Positions 8,241-15,958 of a stretch of DNA of 64,000 nucleotides are shown in pieces (within the stretch, counting starts at the first letter, position 1; the number at the start of each line of letters is the position of its first letter). The notes below the pieces were generated by a model, which was not told the DNA's origin, made no database searches, and worked only from the letters and a program-made list of their open reading frames with translations. The translations under genes were made by a program, and so were the position numbers. The stretch is taken from assembly GCF_000812025.2 (NCBI RefSeq), contig NZ_JWJE02000017.1:1-64000 (forward strand), in the 5' to 3' direction. The stretch comes from Bacillus thermotolerans (GTDB lineage: Bacteria > Bacillota > Bacilli > Bacillales > Domibacillaceae).

Positions 8241-8284
8241 AAGGATTAACCGGACGGCTTTATATCCGGTTAATCCTTCTTTGT
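8241..8284 (+). terminator. Strong intrinsic terminator after the permease gene
   Basis: A 14-bp perfect stem, AAGGATTAACCGGA with TCCGGTTAATCCTT, followed by CTTTG. Confidence 0.85.
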
Positions 8285-8315
8285 CTAAGTTATTGAAAAG
8301 GGGAGAAGAGCGCAA

Positions 8316-9017
8316 ATGAGCGAGTTAAAAGTAGGTTTAGCGGGCATTGGAAAACTAGGAGCAGCACTGGTCAAGCAGTGGGATATGAAGAAGCGGGCGA
8401 TTGGCGCCTATCACTCGAACAGCGAGCGAGCGCGCCAATTCACAGAGGCTTATGCATATGCCTATCCGCTAAGCAAGCAGGAGCTTTTGAGGCTGGATGT
8501 ATTGCTCCTGGCATTGCCGGCGAGCAATGTCGCTAGGTTTTTAGAAGAAATATTAGAAGAAGCAGAGGGACCGGTACATACGATTTTTATCAATATGGCT
8601 ACCTCGCTTTTCACACCTCAGCTTACCCACAAGTTTCCGGATGTACGTATTGCAGGAGTGAAGTTTATGGGACATAGCCAGGATTTGTGGGAGAGAGGCG
8701 CTGGTCTTTTTATTACCGAGGCCGCTTTACCTCGGCAATTGAAGGAGATGTTCCGTGAGATAGGAGAAATTAAGGTCGATAAGGAGGAGGTCCTGCAGGA
8801 GGTGAATAAGTTAGCCTCTTATTATGCTGTAAAAGCTGCATTTGAAATTGAGTCGGCATTAGAGGAGAAAGGATTGCCTTCCGAGTACAAGGAGAGGGCA
8901 CTAGCTTCCCTTGCTCCTGAGATGATCCGTTCGTACAGCCAAGGCAAGGTTGGTCACTTTGGCCAGCAGGTCATTCAAGAGCTTAAGGAAGATCTGAAAG
9001 GCAAGCAACATTCATAA
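8316..9017 (+). CDS. NAD(P)-binding Rossmann-fold protein, pyrroline-5-carboxylate-reductase-like
   Basis: A 233-residue protein beginning with a dinucleotide-binding fold (VGLAGIGKLGAALV). The next strands (DVLLLALPASNV, TIFINMATSLF) match the ProC/6-phosphogluconate-dehydrogenase pattern, and the helical C-terminus could mediate dimerisation. In ProC homologues the reaction is NAD(P)H-dependent reduction of a cyclic imine; here the substrate is unknown. AAAAGGGGAGAAG precedes the ATG. It lies between two permeases and is convergent with the second, sharing a bidirectional terminator. Confidence 0.65.
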   Translation: MSELKVGLAGIGKLGAALVKQWDMKKRAIGAYHSNSERARQFTEAYAYAYPLSKQELLRLDVLLLALPASNVARFLEEILEEAEGPVHTIFINMATSLFTPQLTHKFPDVRIAGVKFMGHSQDLWERGAGLFITEAALPRQLKEMFREIGEIKVDKEEVLQEVNKLASYYAVKAAFEIESALEEKGLPSEYKERALASLAPEMIRSYSQGKVGHFGQQVIQELKEDLKGKQHS

Positions 9018-9025
9018 TTCAGCTG

Positions 9026-9072
9026 AAAAAGCGCGCTGCCCACATGGATATAAAGTGGCAGCGCGCTTTTTT
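9026..9072. terminator. Bidirectional terminator between convergent genes
   Basis: AAAAAGCGCGCTGCC pairs with GGCAGCGCGCTTTTTT. A-run and T-run flanks serve both strands. Confidence 0.88.
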
Positions 9073-9088
9073 GCATACTGTAGACAGA

Positions 9089-10471
9089 TTAAGCAATAAA
9101 TAACTCCAAGAGGAATAAGTACATCATCACAAAACCAATATACAGACATGTAAAGCCTAAATTCCAATTAGAGATTTTATAGGAGCTTTCTTTAGCAATG
9201 TTAGACATAAGGCCAATTGTTGCGTTGTATGGTCCAACTAGGAAGGCCGACACAGCTCCTGCTAACATGGCAACGGTTAAGATCACTGGTGAAATACCAA
9301 TAGCGGACGGATTTAATGCCTCAGCCATTAACGCAAGCGTTACAGCAGGGTGGAACCCCAGAAAGGCAAAGGCTAATGGAATGAGCGGCAGCAGGATCAA
9401 AAATATTTCTACACTAATCGTGTCGATGACATTTGTAATAACGGCATACAGCCAATCGTTAGCATGCGATACATTAATAGTAGAAATGAAAAAACCTGCT
9501 GACAGAAAGATAAAAAATTGATCCTTCATGCTGTCAGCGACTGATTGAAAATGGGAAGACAGCTGAGTCCCGAATGCTTTTCCCTTCTTTAGCAGAAGTG
9601 CCCAAGAGAAGGCAAAGGGAATCACAAGCAAAGAAACAAGTATCAAGAAGGAATAAGGCAGCTGAACTTCAATAATGGAAATCGCTACATTAAACAGCAG
9701 AATAGCTATCAGAATATGCGCGATTCGCCCGGGTCTGCTAAGGGCATTGGATTCGGCTGCTACGGCCATCTCCTGCATTGAGATCGCATTCTGACGTGCA
9801 GGCAGCCGCTTTGCCTTGCGCGATCCTAAGAACCAATCTGTTAATAGCCCAAATATGCTGAGCGGGATCAAATAGGGAAGAACCGATGACCAGCTTACAC
9901 CGGTCATAACAATCACAATACCTACAATGGGTGTGACCGGCGCCCATGTCAGCGGCATCGCAAAACCGCGTGTAATCGCCCGGCTCATAAATCTTTCCTC
10001 ATGAGGGATAGCAAATACATGAAGAGCTGGGCGAATAGAGTAATACGTCATAGGCAGGGTAGCCAAATTCATAAAAATGCTGAAGAAGTAAGAAATACCA
10101 GACGTTAAGATGTAAAGATGGCCGGACGTCTTCACTTTTCTTTCGATCAAAGTCTGGATGCTTTCGCTGTATTGGCCTAGCTTAATGGGTATCCCTAAAA
10201 TAGGGATGAGGGTAAACATTGTCAGTAAATCAAGCATAGGGCCAAAAGAAAGGATGTAGTGCTGCCATCCGGCTCCGCTTGTCCAAAGCAAGGCAGCGCC
10301 GGATAGAAGAAAGAGACTTCCCAGAATCCGCACAAATTTTTTCGCTCGCCAAAATGTGCTAATAACTGCTGCCAAACAGAGGACCGAGATCAGCCCCTCT
10401 ACATTTAGTTGCGGAAAAATCACAGAGCTTAAGTATAAAAAAATAAGAAGCAAAAATAACAGCCTCAGCAT
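9089..10471 (-). CDS. Polytopic membrane transporter, substrate unknown
   Basis: A 460-residue, highly hydrophobic protein with about 11-12 membrane helices. It resembles ion-transporter-superfamily carriers (DctM/SLC13/CitMHS-like layout): a FMNLATLPMTYYSIRPAL segment in the first half, GFAMPLTWAPVTPIVG as a re-entrant-type motif, and FLGFHPAVTLALM in the second half. It is transcribed divergently from the 28-residue peptide gene, and their shared region carries two GntR-type operators. Cargo cannot be inferred from sequence. Confidence 0.7.
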   Translation of the reverse strand: MLRLLFLLLIFLYLSSVIFPQLNVEGLISVLCLAAVISTFWRAKKFVRILGSLFLLSGAALLWTSGAGWQHYILSFGPMLDLLTMFTLIPILGIPIKLGQYSESIQTLIERKVKTSGHLYILTSGISYFFSIFMNLATLPMTYYSIRPALHVFAIPHEERFMSRAITRGFAMPLTWAPVTPIVGIVIVMTGVSWSSVLPYLIPLSIFGLLTDWFLGSRKAKRLPARQNAISMQEMAVAAESNALSRPGRIAHILIAILLFNVAISIIEVQLPYSFLILVSLLVIPFAFSWALLLKKGKAFGTQLSSHFQSVADSMKDQFFIFLSAGFFISTINVSHANDWLYAVITNVIDTISVEIFLILLPLIPLAFAFLGFHPAVTLALMAEALNPSAIGISPVILTVAMLAGAVSAFLVGPYNATIGLMSNIAKESSYKISNWNLGFTCLYIGFVMMYLFLLELFIA

Positions 10472-10564
10472 ATGATCACCTTGACCTTTAAAGAGTTAAT
10501 CTTTATTATTATCCAGTTGCCTATCTTCATGCAGCCAGACATAATAAAGAGGTAAATCAATTGA

Positions 10565-10574
10565 TGGTATACCA
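10565..10574. promoter_or_regulatory. GntR-type operator 1 in the divergent region
   Basis: TGGTATACCA is a perfect 10-bp palindrome, extended on the right by ATT. It is the symmetric form of the cluster operator and lies 94 bases upstream of the minus-strand permease start. Confidence 0.6.
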
Positions 10575-10635
10575 ATTGTAAGATCTGAGCGGTTATTTGT
10601 CAAAAATTATCTGAATTTAACAAGAAAAAATGGTA

Positions 10636-10650
10636 TTTGGTATACAAAAA
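10636..10650. promoter_or_regulatory. GntR-type operator 2 upstream of the small-peptide gene
   Basis: TTTGGTATACAAAAA matches the recurrent cluster motif TTGGTATACAAAATA. It lies about 60 bases before the 28-residue peptide gene and just upstream of a TATAGTATAAT-like minus-10 region. Confidence 0.6.
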
Positions 10651-10711
10651 TGATTGTTTTTTAACTAGTTTATAGTATAATAAAAGAAACAAAATAATGG
10701 AGGGAAAAAGC

Positions 10712-10798
10712 ATGTACAACTTTTTCTTCGGTTCAAAGAAAGCCCAGAAAAAAGCTGAAAAAAAGCTGACAGTTCTTCGTAATATATTAAAATTCTAA
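10712..10798 (+). CDS. 28-residue basic peptide, unknown function
   Basis: The ATG follows a good AATGGAGGGAAAAAG ribosome site and encodes 28 residues: a short aromatic N-terminus (MYNFFFGS), a lysine-rich middle (KKAQKKAEKK) and a hydrophobic end (LTVLRNILKF). It has its own TATAAT-like promoter, a GntR-type operator and a downstream hairpin, so it looks like a dedicated transcription unit. It could be a membrane-associated small protein or transporter accessory. Its size makes translation unproven. Confidence 0.5.
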   Translation: MYNFFFGSKKAQKKAEKKLTVLRNILKF

Positions 10799-10811
10799 AA
10801 TTGATAAAGAA

Positions 10812-10840
10812 AGAGGCTGGCTATGATGTAGCCAGCCTCT
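10812..10840. terminator. Hairpin after the peptide gene, weak terminator
   Basis: AGAGGCTGGC and GCCAGCCTCT form a perfect 10-bp stem with a 9-base loop but no T-run. The following bases to 10963 hold no convincing gene. Confidence 0.5.
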
Positions 10841-10963
10841 CAGATTGTTTTGGAAGATCTGCTCTTCAGCTGCTCTGATTCTCATCAGACTATTATGCAG
10901 CAAATGACAAGCAGCTGCCATCACACTGTGAAAGCGAGAATAAGCTTATCCATCTCATGATAG

Positions 10964-11302
10964 TTAAACAGTAATATCTTCGGACTTGACGAGTTTAGAG
11001 TGTTTGGAATCCTCGCTGTTGCCTGAAGCCTTCACGATTTCGTCTAATTCTTCACGAGCAGCTTCAATGGTTCCAAACGTTTCAAAGAATTTGATGCCAA
11101 TTCGATTGACGTACTCTTTTCCTTCATATTTCTCATACAGCTCAATTTTAATGCTGTCATCCAATACTTTAGCAATTGTATACTTCGCTTTTAATTCATC
11201 AAAGAAATAGAAATGATAAGTTTCAACAATTTCTAATCCCTTGTTATCAAGCACAGTTTGAAAAGTATCTTTATTAGTTAGTACGATGTATTTTTCTGCC
11301 AT
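10964..11302 (-). CDS. Conserved small hypothetical protein
   Basis: A 112-residue, mostly alpha/beta, soluble protein beginning MAEKYIVLTNKDTFQ and ending in a charged, probably flexible tail (SGNSEDSKHSKLVKSED). AAGGAG sits 8 bases before the ATG at 11302; an in-frame GTG at 11311 abuts the ribosome site and is unlikely. It is transcribed divergently from the first [2Fe-2S] ferredoxin, and a GntR-type operator lies between them. Strand pattern suggests an NTF2-like or small ligand-binding fold, but I recognise no family. Confidence 0.65.
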   Translation of the reverse strand: MAEKYIVLTNKDTFQTVLDNKGLEIVETYHFYFFDELKAKYTIAKVLDDSIKIELYEKYEGKEYVNRIGIKFFETFGTIEAAREELDEIVKASGNSEDSKHSKLVKSEDITV

Positions 11303-11394
11303 TTTTAACACTCCTTAAAGTATAGATTTATTCCATATTGACTAAAGAAACTGCCAGCAAAAAACTTAGCTTTGATCCTCTCCTTTTTTTGGAA

Positions 11395-11408
11395 TTTTGT
11401 ATACCAAT
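11395..11408. promoter_or_regulatory. GntR-type operator between divergent genes
   Basis: TTTTGTATACCAAT is the reverse complement of the cluster motif (ATTGGTATACAAAA). It lies 93 bases from the minus-strand gene start and 157 from the ferredoxin start, so it could serve either or both. Confidence 0.6.
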
Positions 11409-11564
11409 CCTGTGTAAAATATTTTATAGGAAGAGGGAGAGGAATTCAACCATTATTCTTAATTTTTTAATAATTCATTATATTTGTTGCTTTTATTTAG
11501 ACGAGCGGTTATAATTTCTTCAAACATTAAAATGTTTTAAACTATCCAGAAAAGGAGCAGTGCT

Positions 11565-11897
11565 ATGCCAAACGTTAAACTTCACGTTGATGGAACAATA
11601 GTCGAGCAAGAGGTAAAGGATAATGCTAACTTAGTTGTTTTAGCGGGAACTAGGCAGTTTCCAAAATTGAAATATGGCTGTGGAATGGGAAGATGCATAA
11701 AGTGTACATGCCAAGTTCTTTCTGGTGCTGAGTCCTTAGATCCGCCAAACTGGAAGGAAGAGAAGATGCTTGGCGAGAAGGTGAACGAAGGATATCGCTT
11801 AACTTGCCAGTTAACGATCCGGGATGATGTGGAGATTACGCAAGATAATATTTCAGTTTCGCTTCCAAAGAAGCGGTCAGCTACTGCAGTGAAGTAG
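11565..11897 (+). CDS. [2Fe-2S] plant-type ferredoxin (copy 1)
   Basis: A 110-residue ferredoxin with the cluster-binding pattern YGCGMGRCIKCTC (Cys-x4-Cys-x2-Cys) and the fourth Cys in GYRLTCQLTI. The N-terminus is the usual beta-grasp (VKLHVDGTIVEQEV). Such proteins pass single electrons to oxygenases or other redox partners. AAAGGAG precedes the ATG. It stands just before the creatininase-family gene and near the heme-oxygenase-like diiron protein, a plausible acceptor. A second, distinct ferredoxin of the same type lies at 17914. Confidence 0.9.
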   Translation: MPNVKLHVDGTIVEQEVKDNANLVVLAGTRQFPKLKYGCGMGRCIKCTCQVLSGAESLDPPNWKEEKMLGEKVNEGYRLTCQLTIRDDVEITQDNISVSLPKKRSATAVK

Positions 11898-11914
11898 TTT
11901 TTTATTTTAAGATT

Positions 11915-11929
11915 ATTGGTATACAAAAT
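11915..11929. promoter_or_regulatory. GntR-type operator upstream of the creatininase-family gene
   Basis: ATTGGTATACAAAAT matches the cluster motif exactly in its core. It lies 42 bases before the ATG at 11971, in the 73-base gap after the ferredoxin gene. Confidence 0.6.
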
Positions 11930-11970
11930 ACCTATTGGATAAAGAATTGTTTAGCATAGGAAGTGAGAAG

Positions 11971-12735
11971 ATGAGCAGTTATAATTTGACAAAAATGACT
12001 TGGGAAGAAGTAAAGGAAGCACTAGAAACAGTAGAATTGGCCATCATTCCGGTAGGTGCTCATGAGCAGCACGGTCCGCACATGAACGAAAGCTGTGATG
12101 CTGTATTAGCCGAAAGAATGGCTGAGAAGCTGGGTGAGAAAATGTTTCCGTACGCTTTCATTACACCAACGGTTAATATGGGCGTATCTCCGCATCATTT
12201 AAATTTTCCAGGAACGATTTCGCTTCAGCCAGAAACATTAATCGCTATTTTACGGGATATCGTTTCTTCCTTAAAGCGTCATGGGATTAATAAGTTTCTG
12301 TGCTTGAATTCACACGGCGGCAATATTTCTACGCTGAGTACAGCTTCTACTATTCTATCTCAAGAGCTTGAAGTAGAAGTATATTATGCGAAAACAACCG
12401 CGTCAGCGAAAGAGGCAATCAGTACACATGTAACTTCTTCTTTATTTGGCCATAGCTGCGAGCGAGAAGTATCGGAAGCTCTTTACTTAGCTCCAGAGCT
12501 GGTGCGTATAGATAAACTGACCAAAGGGGATATACAGGAAGGCGGCCGCTGGAGAAGCCTACGGCCAGGACGTGCAATTCAGGGGTTCTATCGTTATGAA
12601 GAAATGACACAGAATGGATGTATTGGTAATGCAACGCAGGCCAGCAGAGAGATTGGCGAGCAGATTGTCGAAGAAGCTCTAGGGAACCTGGCAAGAGATC
12701 TGTATGATTTACTCGAATTAAAGGTGAAAAGCTGA
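11971..12735 (+). CDS. Creatininase-family metal-dependent amidohydrolase
   Basis: 254 residues, full length for the creatininase fold. Metal-ligand motifs are present: PVGAHEQHGPHMNESCD (Glu, His and Asp ligands), NSHGGN, and HSCEREVSEAL in place of the usual His-Ala/Ser-Gly-Glu-x-Glu motif. Members open cyclic amides or cleave formyl or peptide bonds (creatininase, FAPy deformylase, MftE). AGGAAGTGA precedes the ATG at 11971; the longer TTG reading begins inside the operator region. In this cluster it probably hydrolyses a lactam, cyclic urea or N-acyl intermediate; creatinine itself is not implied. Confidence 0.85.
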   Translation: MSSYNLTKMTWEEVKEALETVELAIIPVGAHEQHGPHMNESCDAVLAERMAEKLGEKMFPYAFITPTVNMGVSPHHLNFPGTISLQPETLIAILRDIVSSLKRHGINKFLCLNSHGGNISTLSTASTILSQELEVEVYYAKTTASAKEAISTHVTSSLFGHSCEREVSEALYLAPELVRIDKLTKGDIQEGGRWRSLRPGRAIQGFYRYEEMTQNGCIGNATQASREIGEQIVEEALGNLARDLYDLLELKVKS

Positions 12736-12762
12736 AATTTTTAAAAAATTCTAAAATATGTG

Positions 12763-12812
12763 TTTACAAATCTAAAAGTATAGGCTAATATAAGTTACAA
12801 GGTATACCAAAT
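12763..12812 (+). promoter_or_regulatory. Promoter with GntR-type operator at the start site of the diiron-protein gene
   Basis: TTTACA (12763-12768), a 17-base spacer and TAATAT (12786-12791) form a sigma-A promoter. AAGGTATACCAAAT (12799-12812) sits at the expected transcription start, a classic repressor position. Confidence 0.6.
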
Positions 12813-12860
12813 ACAAAAAAACGAAAGAAAAAGAGGAATCATTTTTATTTTTTAAGTAAC

Positions 12861-12875
12861 TTGGTATACAAAATA
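12861..12875. promoter_or_regulatory. Second GntR-type operator of the diiron-protein gene
   Basis: TTGGTATACAAAATA lies 62 bases (about six helical turns) downstream of the first site and 44 bases before the start codon. Paired sites at this spacing could support looping or act as a roadblock. Confidence 0.6.
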
Positions 12876-12918
12876 TCAAATACCTGATGGGTTTTTAAAA
12901 CAAAGGAGGAAATGGGAC

Positions 12919-13647
12919 ATGACAGAATTATTATCTAAAGACGAATTTCGTAAAGAATTAGAGGAAGCGATCAAGGGCAATCATAGCCAAAAAGCTCCTT
13001 TTACAATTGCTTGGGCAGAAGGTAAGTTAGAAAGAAAGCACTTTGCAAGATGGGCAGAAAACCATTACCACTATGTAGGACCATTTGCTGACTACTTAGC
13101 TTATATTTACCATAACACTCCAGACAGACCAGAATATACATCAGCAAAGGACTTCACATTACAAAACATGTATGAAGAAGAAATCGCTGCTGACCGTCAT
13201 ACAGATTTGTTAATCCGCTTTGCAGAAGCTTGTGGCACAACTGGCGAGCGTGTAATGGATCCAAACAATATGGCTCCTACTACATTAGGCCTTCAAAGCT
13301 GGTGCTACGCTGTTGCCGCTCGTGAGCACTTCGTTGTTGCTACAGCAGCTCTAGTGGTTGGTTTAGAGTCTCAAGTACCAGACATCTACCGTAAACAAAC
13401 ACCAGCTCTTCGCGAACAATACGGATTCACAGATGAAGAAATCGAATTCTTCGACCTTCACATCGTATCTGATGAAATCCACGGCGAGCGCGGTTACAAA
13501 ATCGTTCTTGACCATGCAGATACACCTGAATTGCAGCAACGCTGCCTAGAGATCGTCCGCACAGGAGCAAAAATGCGCCGTATGTATATGGATGGTCTGT
13601 GGAGAGAGTATCTTGAACAAGATCTTGGCACATTAGTTCAATCTTAA
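12919..13647 (+). CDS. Heme-oxygenase-like diiron protein (PqqC/TenA/CADD-type, HDO superfamily)
   Basis: A 242-residue all-helical protein. Six residues fall where CADD-type diiron oxygenases place their metal ligands: Glu87 and His94 in YEEEIAADRH, Glu150 in VGLESQ, and His181, Asp185 and His188 in DLHIVSDEIHGE. The spacings (7, then 4 and 3) match CADD. Members carry out O2-dependent oxidations on small metabolites, including oxidative C-C or C-N cleavage. AAAGGAGG precedes the ATG. It has the strongest regulatory signal in the cluster (promoter plus two operators). I infer it is the key oxygenase of this cluster, fed by one or both [2Fe-2S] ferredoxins; the substrate is unknown. Confidence 0.82.
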   Translation: MTELLSKDEFRKELEEAIKGNHSQKAPFTIAWAEGKLERKHFARWAENHYHYVGPFADYLAYIYHNTPDRPEYTSAKDFTLQNMYEEEIAADRHTDLLIRFAEACGTTGERVMDPNNMAPTTLGLQSWCYAVAAREHFVVATAALVVGLESQVPDIYRKQTPALREQYGFTDEEIEFFDLHIVSDEIHGERGYKIVLDHADTPELQQRCLEIVRTGAKMRRMYMDGLWREYLEQDLGTLVQS

Positions 13648-13694
13648 TTCGAAATAATAATCGTCTCTTCTTTATAAATACCAATCCACCCCAA

Positions 13695-13756
13695 CAGCGA
13701 ATCGTCTTCTCTCTGACAAAGCATTATCTATCTTTGCCAGAGAGAGGGACTCGCTG
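13695..13756. other. Long imperfect hairpin between the diiron-protein and ALDH genes
   Basis: CAGCGA...CTCTCTGACAAAG pairs with CTTTGCCAGAGAG...TCGCTG with a few bulges, giving a stem of more than 20 bp around a 10-base loop. There is no T-run. It may be a processing, stability or weak termination element in the 243-bp gap. Confidence 0.45.
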
Positions 13757-13890
13757 CTTAATACAAGTAAGGGGATGCATGACTACTCTAACGATTCGGC
13801 CTTCAAATGGAATCTTATGAAATAAGGTTGCTAGATGATGGTCCTTTTTTATGAGAAAGACAAATAAGTACAAAGAAAAGGTGATTGATT

Positions 13891-15354
13891 GTGTTAACAA
13901 CGAAAGTAATCACATTTAGCAATTATATCGACGGCGAATGGAAAGAGGCTGTCAGCGGGAAGACCTTTGATAGCATAAACCCTGCAAATACATCTGAAGT
14001 GGTTGGAACATTCCAGGCCTCTAATGAAGAAGATGTAAAGCTGGCTATTGAGGCAGCAAGTCAGGCTTTCCCGTCATGGGCAGCAACAGCTCCTTCCAAG
14101 CGTGCAGCAATCTTAAACAAAGCAGCAAGCCTGCTTGAGCAAGATGCCGACAAATTAGCGGAAGAGCTAACGAGAGAAGAAGGCAAGCATGTGAAGGATG
14201 CCAAAAACGAAGTATTACGCTCCGCTCAAACCCTTCGCTATTACGCAGTAGAAGGCCAAAGCTTCACAGGCGAAACATTTCCAAATGATGATCCGAATAT
14301 GAACGTGTCAACAGAAAGAGAGCCGCTTGGTGTTATCAGTGTAATTACGCCTTGGAACTTTCCTGTATCTATTCCAGCGCGAAAAATTGCACCTGCTTTG
14401 ATTACTGGGAACACGGTTGTATTTAAACCTTCATCAGACACTCCGCTTATTGCTTTACGCCTTGTTGAGGCCCTACATAACGCGGGCATCCCAAAAGGTG
14501 TCATTAACTTTGTGACAGGGAAGTCTTCGGATGTGGGCGATCTGTTAGTGACTCACCCGGCGATTAAAGCAGTAACCTTTACAGGATCTACTGCTGCTGG
14601 AGAGGACATTCACCAAAAATCCTCTTTTACAACTCGTACCCAAATGGAGCTTGGAGGCAAAAACCCTATTATTGTCATGGACGATGCCGATGTAGAATTA
14701 GCTGCCACTTTGACGATCAATGGCGGATTCTCTTTAACAGGGCAGGCATGCACTGGAACAAGCCGTGTCATTGTATTGAAAGAGGTAAAGGAAGCTTACG
14801 TTCAAAAGCTGGTTGAAAAAACAAGCCAGCTGAAAATTGGAAACGGCTTTGAAGAAGGAGTAAAAATTGGTCCTTTGGCTAATGAAAAGCAATTGAAGAC
14901 TGTATTGAAGTATATTGAATATGGCAAGCAAGATGGAGCGGAATTAGTGTATGGCGGAGAACAGCTGACAGAAGGAGAATTCGGAAAAGGCTTCTATGTG
15001 ACGCCTGCGATCTTTACGAATGTATCTCCTGATCACCGTATTGCGAAAGAAGAAATCTTTGGCCCGGTGGTAGCTGTTATTGAAGCAGAGAACTACGAGG
15101 AAGCTATTCGTATCGCCAATGATGTAGAGTACGGACTATCCGCCTCTATTGTGACGAATAATCTTAAAATCGCTCATCAATTTACGAAAGAAATTCAAGC
15201 AGGAACAGTGAAAGTAAACCGCACAACGACTGGTAACTTGATCAATGCGCCGTTTGGCGGATTGAAGAAATCAAGTACTTCCACGTTCCGTGAGTCCGGC
15301 CGCGTCGGCTTGGAATTCTTTACGCAAGTGAAGACAGTATATATTGGTTATTAA
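13891..15354 (+). CDS. NAD(P)-dependent aldehyde dehydrogenase, 2-oxoglutarate-semialdehyde-dehydrogenase-like (YcbD type)
   Basis: A 487-residue ALDH. The active site is complete: Asn in TPWNFPVSIP, Glu in MELGGKNP and catalytic Cys in GQACTGTSRVIV. EEIFGPV is the NAD-site motif. By eye it is closest to YcbD-like 2,5-dioxovalerate (alpha-ketoglutarate semialdehyde) dehydrogenases, enzymes that finish pathways for sugars acids, hydroxyproline or five-membered heterocycles by delivering 2-oxoglutarate. The GTG at 13891 has AAAAGGTG 7 bases upstream. It begins a unit continuing into the GlcG-type gene. Confidence 0.85.
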   Translation: MLTTKVITFSNYIDGEWKEAVSGKTFDSINPANTSEVVGTFQASNEEDVKLAIEAASQAFPSWAATAPSKRAAILNKAASLLEQDADKLAEELTREEGKHVKDAKNEVLRSAQTLRYYAVEGQSFTGETFPNDDPNMNVSTEREPLGVISVITPWNFPVSIPARKIAPALITGNTVVFKPSSDTPLIALRLVEALHNAGIPKGVINFVTGKSSDVGDLLVTHPAIKAVTFTGSTAAGEDIHQKSSFTTRTQMELGGKNPIIVMDDADVELAATLTINGGFSLTGQACTGTSRVIVLKEVKEAYVQKLVEKTSQLKIGNGFEEGVKIGPLANEKQLKTVLKYIEYGKQDGAELVYGGEQLTEGEFGKGFYVTPAIFTNVSPDHRIAKEEIFGPVVAVIEAENYEEAIRIANDVEYGLSASIVTNNLKIAHQFTKEIQAGTVKVNRTTTGNLINAPFGGLKKSSTSTFRESGRVGLEFFTQVKTVYIGY

Positions 15355-15378
15355 TCGATAGAAACAGGGGAGATAGCA

Positions 15379-15858
15379 ATGAAAACAGGAATCAAATTAG
15401 AATTAGAAGAAGCAAAATTGATGATTGAAGCAGCAAAACAAAAATCCGAAGAAATTAACGTCTTCGAGACGATTGCGATCGTTGATGACGGAGGGAATTT
15501 AATCGCTCTAGAAAGAATGAACGGCGCGCGGATTACAGGTCCAGAGATTGCTATTGCTAAAGCTTATACAGCTGCAGGCCATAAGCGTTCTACTCATTTA
15601 TTTAACAAAGAGCCGAATGGACCGGCGCTTCCAGGAAATGAGGCATTTGGTATTCAATTAATGATTCCTGGTAAGTTTGCCATTTTTGTCGGCGGATTTC
15701 CTATTGTTGTTGATGGCGAAGTGGTTGGCGGTATCGGTATCAGCGGAGGAAATGGCGAGCAGGATACAGCGGTCGGCACGGCAGCTTTAAAAGCCCTTCA
15801 GGAGCAAATAGCGAAGGATGGGCATGAAGTCATTACTGAAGCAGATATAAAGAAATAA
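15379..15858 (+). CDS. GlcG/HbpS-family protein
   Basis: A 159-residue protein with the GlcG/HbpS/Cbi-like fold: IAIVDDGGNLIALERMNGA at about 30-50, a helix with KAYTAAGHKRST, and the glycine-rich VVGGIGISGGNGEQD. Family members form octamers, some bind heme or corrinoids, and they often sit in catabolic operons (glycolate, propanediol, aromatic acids) with unclear roles. AGGGGAGA precedes the ATG and it follows the ALDH by 24 bases. Confidence 0.85.
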   Translation: MKTGIKLELEEAKLMIEAAKQKSEEINVFETIAIVDDGGNLIALERMNGARITGPEIAIAKAYTAAGHKRSTHLFNKEPNGPALPGNEAFGIQLMIPGKFAIFVGGFPIVVDGEVVGGIGISGGNGEQDTAVGTAALKALQEQIAKDGHEVITEADIKK

Positions 15859-15867
15859 TGAATCACG

Positions 15868-15911
15868 GGGACCTCATTCTGAATGGCGCTTACATCGGAT
15901 GAGGTCCTTAT
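15868..15911 (+). terminator. Hairpin after the GlcG-type gene
   Basis: GGACCTCAT pairs with ATGAGGTCC, followed by TTATT. Partial read-through into the ChrA genes is likely because no clear promoter follows. Confidence 0.6.
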
Positions 15912-15958
15912 TCACTAAACTGGGGAGACAGTCAGGTTATAAAGAAAGGGCGATTAGA

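Noticed and set aside
11582-11926. 114-codon minus-strand frame over the first ferredoxin gene
   Set aside because: It is antisense to a clear [2Fe-2S] ferredoxin with all four cluster cysteines, and has no plausible start region.
12919-13647. Thiaminase II (TenA)
   Set aside because: The protein has the diiron ligand set of the CADD/PqqC group, and no thiamine genes or THI element are nearby.
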